This document shows, one piece after another, positions 59,722 through 64,000 of a stretch of DNA of 64,000 nt. The position numbers and the translations under genes are program-made. The notes under the pieces were generated by a model, which was not told the DNA's origin, made no database searches, and worked only from the letters and a program-made list of their open reading frames with translations. The DNA comes from Neisseria cinerea (lineage in GTDB: Bacteria; Pseudomonadota; Gammaproteobacteria; Burkholderiales; Neisseriaceae): positions 248,001-312,000 of the forward strand of contig NZ_LS483369.1 of the NCBI RefSeq assembly GCF_900475315.1. The letters run 5' to 3'. How positions within the stretch are numbered: the stretch's first letter is position 1; each line of letters starts with the position of its first letter.

Positions 59722-60333
59722 TTATTTGGAGTGTTGTTTCATCGATGGCGCATAATGTCCGGCACGTTCTTTCAGGCGTTGTATCAGGCCGCGCGTGTCG
59801 GTCGGTATGCCGTCTTCGCAGAATGCCGCATACAGCACGGCGCGTAAGGCGTCGTTTCGGCCGAGTGTACCGCCTATCGGCTTCCATTCGGTATTTCGAG
59901 GCTGTATCCAACGGCGGTTGACCGTATCGCCGTATCCGAATACTTTGTAGGAGGAAAGTTTGTCGTTGCCGAAACGGATGGATGAGCGGGCGCAGAATAT
60001 GCCTTCGGCAGACAGGTTGTCGTAGCCTTTGTCGGAGCGGATATTGAGGATATAGCGGATGCTGGTGTCCGGCGCCGGCATGATTTGCAGGCTGTTGAGC
60101 AGGATTTTGGGTTGTTTGCCGTAATCTTCATCCACATAAATATCGAACCACCCCTCCGAGTGCGTATCGGGCAGCGGCGGCAATGCTGCAGTATGTTCTT
60201 TAAATTCCCTGGTGGCAGTTTCTTCAGACGTTTCACGGTAGTGTGTATTGAGCAGCGTATTTTTTTGGCTGAAGCCAGCGGCAAGGGACGTGCCGGCAGT
60301 CAGGGTCAGAATCAGAAGGATGGCGCGGCGCAT
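59722..60333 (-). CDS. CNP1-like exported protein
   Basis: A 203-residue protein with a signal peptide (about residues 1-19, ending TSLAA) and the CNP1 family pattern: WFDIYVDEDYGKQPKILL, DNLSAEGIFCARSSIRFG and GRNDALRAVLYAAFCEDG. The two cysteines probably pair in the periplasm. CNP1 (cryptic neisserial protein 1) has no settled function. The ATG at 60331-60333 is used; a TTG four codons upstream is less likely. Confidence 0.8.
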   Translation of the reverse strand: MRRAILLILTLTAGTSLAAGFSQKNTLLNTHYRETSEETATREFKEHTAALPPLPDTHSEGWFDIYVDEDYGKQPKILLNSLQIMPAPDTSIRYILNIRSDKGYDNLSAEGIFCARSSIRFGNDKLSSYKVFGYGDTVNRRWIQPRNTEWKPIGGTLGRNDALRAVLYAAFCEDGIPTDTRGLIQRLKERAGHYAPSMKQHSK

Positions 60334-60440
60334 AGATTTCTCCAAGTTGAAAACGGCTTTATTTTATGGGTTGATAGGGAGGGCTGCAAGCAAGTGGGGT
60401 ATAATTCGGCTTTATTTAAACTTTTAACCGGTATCGGAAC

Positions 60441-60665
60441 ATGAACAGCGAAACTTTGGACGTTATCGGGCTGAAATGCCCTTTGCCTATTTTGCGGGCT
60501 AAAAAGGCTTTGGCGCAAATGCAGCAGGGCGACGTGTTGACCGTTCTGGCAACCGACGGCGGCGCACCGGGGGATTTTGAGGCTTTTTGCCGCCAAACCG
60601 GTCATGTGCTGCTGGATGCTTCGGAGCAGGACGGCGTATTCAGGTTGGTCGTCCAACACAAATAA
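60441..60665 (+). CDS. tusA: Sulfur carrier protein TusA
   Basis: A 74-residue SirA/YedF/TusA protein with the persulfide-bearing C-P-x-P motif in GLKCPLPILRAKKAL. It relays sulfur for tRNA thiolation or other cofactors. It is divergent from the CNP1-like gene and directly abuts the next gene, whose first in-frame ATG lies in a DUS. Confidence 0.88.
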   Translation: MNSETLDVIGLKCPLPILRAKKALAQMQQGDVLTVLATDGGAPGDFEAFCRQTGHVLLDASEQDGVFRLVVQHK

Positions 60666-60677
60666 ATGCCGTCTGAA

Positions 60678-61271
60678 ATGCAGATAATCCGCCCGATTGT
60701 GTTGTTTGTAACTTTTATTTTTGCTGCATGCAGTGCCAAAAATCAACCTTCCGACGAGGATCGACAAAGCTTTGCGCGCATTGCCGTCGATTTATTCCGG
60801 AATGCCTGCGTATCGACGCAGGGCGGTTTTAAACCGGTTTCAGCTTTTGCCGATGCCGGTCGTTTTACCCTTGTGGGCAAGGATGAAACGTTACACATGG
60901 GGCCGGAGGTTGCAGAGCCCGATGCACGGGCATTGTGGATGCTTGAACAGGATAGCGGTGTCTATTATCTGAGCCTGAGTGACAACAGTTGCAGCGTTAA
61001 GGCCAAATATGCTGACGCTGCCGCACTTTTGGAACATTTCTCAGGGCTTGTCCGACATCCGCCGCAAAATAAAAATTTGGAATTAAGGGCAGAACAGTCG
61101 GTGCAGGCACCGTTTGAAACCAGGCAAATCAGCTATGCCTGGCGGGAAGCGGGCAGCCCTGAAGAAACCGTATTGACCGCACAAACCGTCGATTCCCCGG
61201 ATTTACCCGTACAGGCAGTATTGAACCTGACGCACCGTTCCCACAACGGGAAACCCCTAATTCTCCCCTGA
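60678..61271 (+). CDS. NMCC_0638-type neisserial lipoprotein
   Basis: A 197-residue protein with a signal peptide and lipobox FAAC (about Cys 17), followed by SAKNQPSDEDRQSFARIAVDLF. It looks like the NMCC_0638 family of short neisserial (lipo)proteins, of unknown function. The ATG at 60678 is preferred: an earlier ATG at 60666 belongs to a DUS (encoding MPSE). Two further cysteines (FRNACVST and DNSCSVK) could form a disulfide. The stop runs into an outward DUS pair. Confidence 0.72.
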   Translation: MQIIRPIVLFVTFIFAACSAKNQPSDEDRQSFARIAVDLFRNACVSTQGGFKPVSAFADAGRFTLVGKDETLHMGPEVAEPDARALWMLEQDSGVYYLSLSDNSCSVKAKYADAAALLEHFSGLVRHPPQNKNLELRAEQSVQAPFETRQISYAWREAGSPEETVLTAQTVDSPDLPVQAVLNLTHRSHNGKPLILP

Positions 61272-61272
61272 C

Positions 61273-61305
61273 TTCAGACGGCATAAAGTCGGCATGCCGT
61301 CTGGA
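61273..61305. repeat. Outward-facing DUS pair upstream of pyrC
   Basis: TTCAGACGGCAT (61273-61284) followed by ATGCCGTCTGG (61294-61304), the second copy degenerate. Hairpin possible. It overlaps the spacer before pyrC. Confidence 0.7.
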
Positions 61306-61331
61306 AACCAAAAATCTAAAAAGGAACAACC

Positions 61332-62366
61332 ATGCAAACCCTGACCATTATCCGCCCCGACGATATGCACCTGCACCTGCGCGACGGCGACGCGCTCAAA
61401 GCCGTTGCACCCTATACCGCCCGTCAGATGGGGCGTGCCGTCATCATGCCCAACCTCAAACCGCCCGTCGTCAGTGTAGCCGATGCGCTTACCTACAAAG
61501 CGCGTATTATGGCGGTGTTGCCCGAAGGCAGCGCGTTTGAGCCTTTGATGACGCTTTATTTGACTGATAACGCCACGCCGGAACTTGTACGCGAAGCCAA
61601 AGCCGCCGGCATCGTCGCCTTCAAACTTTACCCCGCCGGCGCGACGACCAATTCCGATTCCGGCGTAACCGACCTGTTCAAACTCATTCCTGTGTTGGAA
61701 GAAATGGCAAAACAGGACGTCCTGTTCCTCGTTCACGGCGAAGTAACCGACCCCGAAATCGATATTTTCGACCGTGAGGCCGCCTTTATCGAGCGCGTGA
61801 TGAAACCCGTTTTGGCGCAAGTGCCGAATCTTAAAGTCGTGTTCGAACACATCACCACCGCCGAAGCCGCCCGCCTTGTTTTGGAAGCGGGCGACAACGT
61901 TGCCGCCTCCGTGACCCCGCAACACCTCCTGCTCAACCGCAACGACCTCTTGGTCGGCGGCGTGCGCCCCCATCATTTCTGCCTGCCCGTACTCAAACGC
62001 GAAACCCACCGTCAGGCATTGGTTGCCGCCGTTACCGGCGAGAAGGCGCATAAATTCTTCCTCGGCACCGACTCCGCGCCGCACGCCAAATCCGCCAAAG
62101 AAAACGCCTGCGGCTGCGCCGGTATGTTCAGCGCGATGACCGCCATCGAGCTTTACGCCGAAGTGTTTGAAAAAGCAGGCGCGTTGGACAAACTCGAAGC
62201 CTTTGCCTCGAAAAACGGCGCAAGGTTCTACGGCATTCCTGAAAATACCGACACGATCACCCTCGTCAAACAAAGTCAAACCGTTCCCGCAAGTGTTCCC
62301 TACGGCGACGGCGAACTTGTCCCGATGCGCGCGGGCGGCGAAATCGGCTGGACGGTGCAGTTTTGA
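61332..62366 (+). CDS. pyrC: Dihydroorotase (class II, PyrC)
   Basis: A 344-residue dizinc enzyme of pyrimidine synthesis. [10 protein letters not shown] gives the first two histidine ligands, [15 protein letters not shown] the carbamylated lysine, and [12 protein letters not shown] the catalytic Asp. AAAGGAAC precedes the ATG. The downstream gene is of quite different composition. Confidence 0.95.
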   Translation: MQTLTIIRPDDMHLHLRDGDALKAVAPYTARQMGRAVIMPNLKPPVVSVADALTYKARIMAVLPEGSAFEPLMTLYLTDNATPELVREAKAAGIVAFKLYPAGATTNSDSGVTDLFKLIPVLEEMAKQDVLFLVHGEVTDPEIDIFDREAAFIERVMKPVLAQVPNLKVVFEHITTAEAARLVLEAGDNVAASVTPQHLLLNRNDLLVGGVRPHHFCLPVLKRETHRQALVAAVTGEKAHKFFLGTDSAPHAKSAKENACGCAGMFSAMTAIELYAEVFEKAGALDKLEAFASKNGARFYGIPENTDTITLVKQSQTVPASVPYGDGELVPMRAGGEIGWTVQF

Positions 62367-62384
62367 AAAAATTGGAGATATAAA

Positions 62385-62867
62385 ATGAGCTATTTAAATT
62401 TAGATGATGATATGTATTTGGTTTATGATTTTAAAAAAGATATGAAAAATAGAAAAAAGAAGGAGCATATTGAAGATACAAGATTACTGTCATTGAATGA
62501 CGAAAGTATCTTTGGCATCAAAAAAGACAAAGGATTGTTTGCGTCGGATGAATGGTGGGCTAATATTGATTCCGGACAGATTATCACCAGAAGCGTTTCC
62601 GGAGTAATATCGTCAATATATGAGGCAGGAATGGAAAGAAGAAACATACCGAATAGTTTTAGTTTTATAGATGGTGAAGGCATCGTAAGGAATGAAAGTA
62701 TGTATATGATGAATAAATCCGACAGACATTTATTTTGTGAAGGGAAAAAAATTGCTATTTTTTACGCGTATGACGAATTAAAAATATCAAAACAAAGAAA
62801 AGGAGACGTAATTGATTTGGAAAACAACTATGTTGAGCAAGTCATTGAAATGGCAATTTCAAAATAA
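62385..62867 (+). CDS. AT-rich orphan protein, unknown function
   Basis: A 160-residue, lysine-, aspartate- and asparagine-rich protein of about one-third GC, between GC-rich pyrC and nusB. I do not recognise it. The sequence (ESIFGIKKDKGLFASDEWWANIDSGQIITRSVSGVISSIYEAG) is soluble and resembles in style the immunity proteins of polymorphic toxins, but that is only an impression. A TTGGAGATAT site precedes the ATG. It is followed in frame, after its TAA, by a GC-rich 29-codon tail. Confidence 0.7.
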   Translation: MSYLNLDDDMYLVYDFKKDMKNRKKKEHIEDTRLLSLNDESIFGIKKDKGLFASDEWWANIDSGQIITRSVSGVISSIYEAGMERRNIPNSFSFIDGEGIVRNESMYMMNKSDRHLFCEGKKIAIFYAYDELKISKQRKGDVIDLENNYVEQVIEMAISK

Positions 62868-62957
62868 TCAGATGACGCCGGTGCCCAAGCCTACCAACTG
62901 GCCGATGGCGTCGGCAAAGTGGCCGATGCCGTCAAAAACCAAACCGGCCAACATTGA
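62868..62957 (+). pseudogene. GC-rich C-terminal remnant in frame with the AT-rich gene
   Basis: Directly after the TAA of the preceding gene the same frame continues SDDAGAQAYQLADGVGKVADA, then VKNQTGQH and a TGA at 62955. Composition switches abruptly to GC-rich. It is probably the end of the resident gene that the AT-rich segment replaced or interrupted. Confidence 0.5.
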
Positions 62958-62973
62958 TCGAACGGTCAAGCAA

Positions 62974-63004
62974 AATGCCGTCTGAAAGGTTTTTCAGACG
63001 GCAT
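62974..63004. terminator. Inverted-DUS terminator between the orphan gene and nusB
   Basis: ATGCCGTCTGAAA (62974-62986) with TTTCAGACGGCAT (62992-63004). Serves nusB on the minus strand and possibly the plus-strand gene. Confidence 0.8.
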
Positions 63005-63037
63005 TTGTGTATTTTCCGATTCGGATTTTCCGGAGTA

Positions 63038-63463
63038 TCAACGGCGTTTGGGCTCGTCAGGGCGGATTTGGGCGGCGAGTTTGTCGAGGATGCCATTGAC
63101 AAATTTGTGCCCGTCCGTACCGCCGAAGGTTTTGGTTACTTCGATGGCTTCGTTGATGATGACGGGGTAGGGTGTTTCGGGCATGGCGGACAGCTCGTGG
63201 CAGGCGGTCAGCAGGACGGCGCGTTCGATGGGGTTGAGGTCTTTTTCATCCCTGTCGAGCAGCGGGCGGATTTGTCGGATGTACTCTGCCGCATTAGTTT
63301 GCGTGCCGAAGAAAAGTTTGTTGAACAATTCTTCGTCTGCCTTGGCAAAGTCGGACATTTCGCGGATGTTTTTAGCAATCTCGGGTGCTGCGGTGCGGTT
63401 GATAAGGGATTGGTAAACGGCTTGTACGGCAAGCTCGCGTGAACGGCGGCGGGCTGTTTTCAT
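63038..63463 (-). CDS. nusB: Transcription antitermination factor NusB
   Basis: A 141-residue helical protein with the N-terminal RRSRELAVQAVYQSL motif and the VIINEAIEVTKTFGGTDGHKFVNGILDKLA end. It binds boxA RNA with NusE for rRNA antitermination. It is the second gene of ribH-nusB on the minus strand; a spacer with a DUS lies between. Confidence 0.93.
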   Translation of the reverse strand: MKTARRRSRELAVQAVYQSLINRTAAPEIAKNIREMSDFAKADEELFNKLFFGTQTNAAEYIRQIRPLLDRDEKDLNPIERAVLLTACHELSAMPETPYPVIINEAIEVTKTFGGTDGHKFVNGILDKLAAQIRPDEPKRR

Positions 63464-63540
63464 GATTTTTCCTTGAAACGGTTGGGCGGCACGGTATGCC
63501 GTCTGAAATGGAAAGGGCGTATTGGTGTACGCCCTGTTTG

Positions 63541-64000
63541 TTATTCTTCGTCTTCAAACTGTTCTTCGAGCAGGAGGTTGACGAGGTTGGCGCATTCGAC
63601 GGCGACTTTGGCGGCATCCGAGGCTTTTTCTTCAATCCGTTCGATTGCCTGTGCGTCGTTTTCCGTGGTCAGGACGGCATTGGCAATCGGGATGTTGTAG
63701 TCGAGTGCGACGCGGCTGACCCCTGCGCCGGATTCGTTGGAAACCAGCTCGAAATGGTAGGTTTCGCCACGGATGACGACGCCGATGGCAATCAGTGCGT
63801 CAAACTTTTCGGAAGAGGCAAGGTTCATCAGCGCGATCGGGATTTCAAGTGCGCCGGGTACGGTGGCGACGGTAATGTTTTCGTCTGCCACGCCCAATTC
63901 TTGGAGGGTGCGGCAGCAGACTTTGAGCATTTCGCTGCCGATTTCGTTGGTGAAACGTGCCTGTACGATGCCGATGCGGAGGTGTTTTCCGTCAAGGTTG
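63541..64000 (-). CDS. ribH: 6,7-dimethyl-8-ribityllumazine synthase, 3' part (cut by window edge)
   Basis: About 152 codons are visible, the N-terminal few being beyond the right edge. [46 protein letters not shown] and the [12 protein letters not shown] segment are typical of lumazine synthase, the penultimate step of riboflavin synthesis. nusB follows on the same strand, a common proteobacterial order. The start codon is outside the window. Confidence 0.93.
   Translation of the reverse strand, partial: NLDGKHLRIGIVQARFTNEIGSEMLKVCCRTLQELGVADENITVATVPGALEIPIALMNLASSEKFDALIAIGVVIRGETYHFELVSNESGAGVSRVALDYNIPIANAVLTTENDAQAIERIEEKASDAAKVAVECANLVNLLLEEQFEDEE

Overview
The window is chromosomal DNA of a Neisseria species. 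The 10-12 base DNA uptake sequence (DUS, ATGCCGTCTGAA and its complement) occurs dozens of times, very often as inverted pairs forming terminators. Gene content and order (tatABC, yajC-secDF-rpsO, ppsA/ppsR, fbpABC, ligA-zipA, lpxK-kdsB, trpA-accD, pyrC, nusB-ribH) and the 19-20 kDa neisserial families agree with this. As I recall the meningococcal and gonococcal proteins, PglL and FbpA here differ from them at many positions, and I see no Correia elements, so a commensal relative (N. lactamica, N. cinerea or N. polysaccharea type) is possible; the species is not settled by this window.

Layout. 1-3.6 kb, minus strand: start of the O-oligosaccharyltransferase pglL, a DUF2069 membrane protein, maf, tatC, tatB, tatA and a HIT protein. 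3.7-7.4 kb: an old-yellow-enzyme reductase, a butanediol-type dehydrogenase and a histone-deacetylase-like hydrolase. 7.4-11.1 kb, plus: yajC, secD, secF, rpsO. 11.4-15.8 kb, plus: spermidine/putrescine ABC transporter genes and a DadA/PuuB-like oxidase; the matching lipoprotein PotD lies apart at 23.8 kb. 15.9-22.6 kb: rho, ppsA divergent from ppsR, gph and a DUF455 protein. 22.9-25.6 kb, plus: lolA, potD, a gamma-carbonic-anhydrase. 25.6-26.3 kb is accessory: an IS3-family remnant next to a DUF305 gene with a MerR-type promoter. 26.4-33.7 kb, minus: prfC, pta, fbpC, fbpB, fbpA. 34-38.9 kb, minus: a DMP19-like protein, argH, galU, rdgB, a small membrane protein, ppa and a Nudix hydrolase. 39.2-40.5 kb: tRNA-Pro followed by AT-rich orphan toxin-tail/immunity-like cassettes. 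40.5-49.4 kb, minus: trkH, apaH, ridA, hemW, ligA, zipA, ampD. 49.4-56.3 kb, plus: mltG, tmk, maeB, lpxK, kdsB and small genes. tRNA-Ser at 56.5 kb is followed by an AT-rich gap, a cytochrome c lipoprotein, trpA and accD. 59.7-64 kb: a CNP1-like protein, tusA, a lipoprotein, pyrC, an AT-rich orphan gene, nusB and the partial ribH.

Most of the window is housekeeping: protein export (Tat, Sec, Lol), envelope building (LpxK, KdsB, AmpD, MltG, GalU, PglL), central carbon and polyamine/iron uptake. The parts that deserve attention are the accessory pockets: (1) two tandem WHH-type nuclease tails each immediately upstream of a related small gene beside tRNA-Pro; (2) the DUF305 gene with a 19-bp-spacer MerR-family promoter whose stop codon coincides with the end of an IS remnant; (3) the AT-rich gene at 62.4 kb with an in-frame GC-rich tail after its stop; (4) a perfect palindrome and mini-ORF behind tRNA-Ser.
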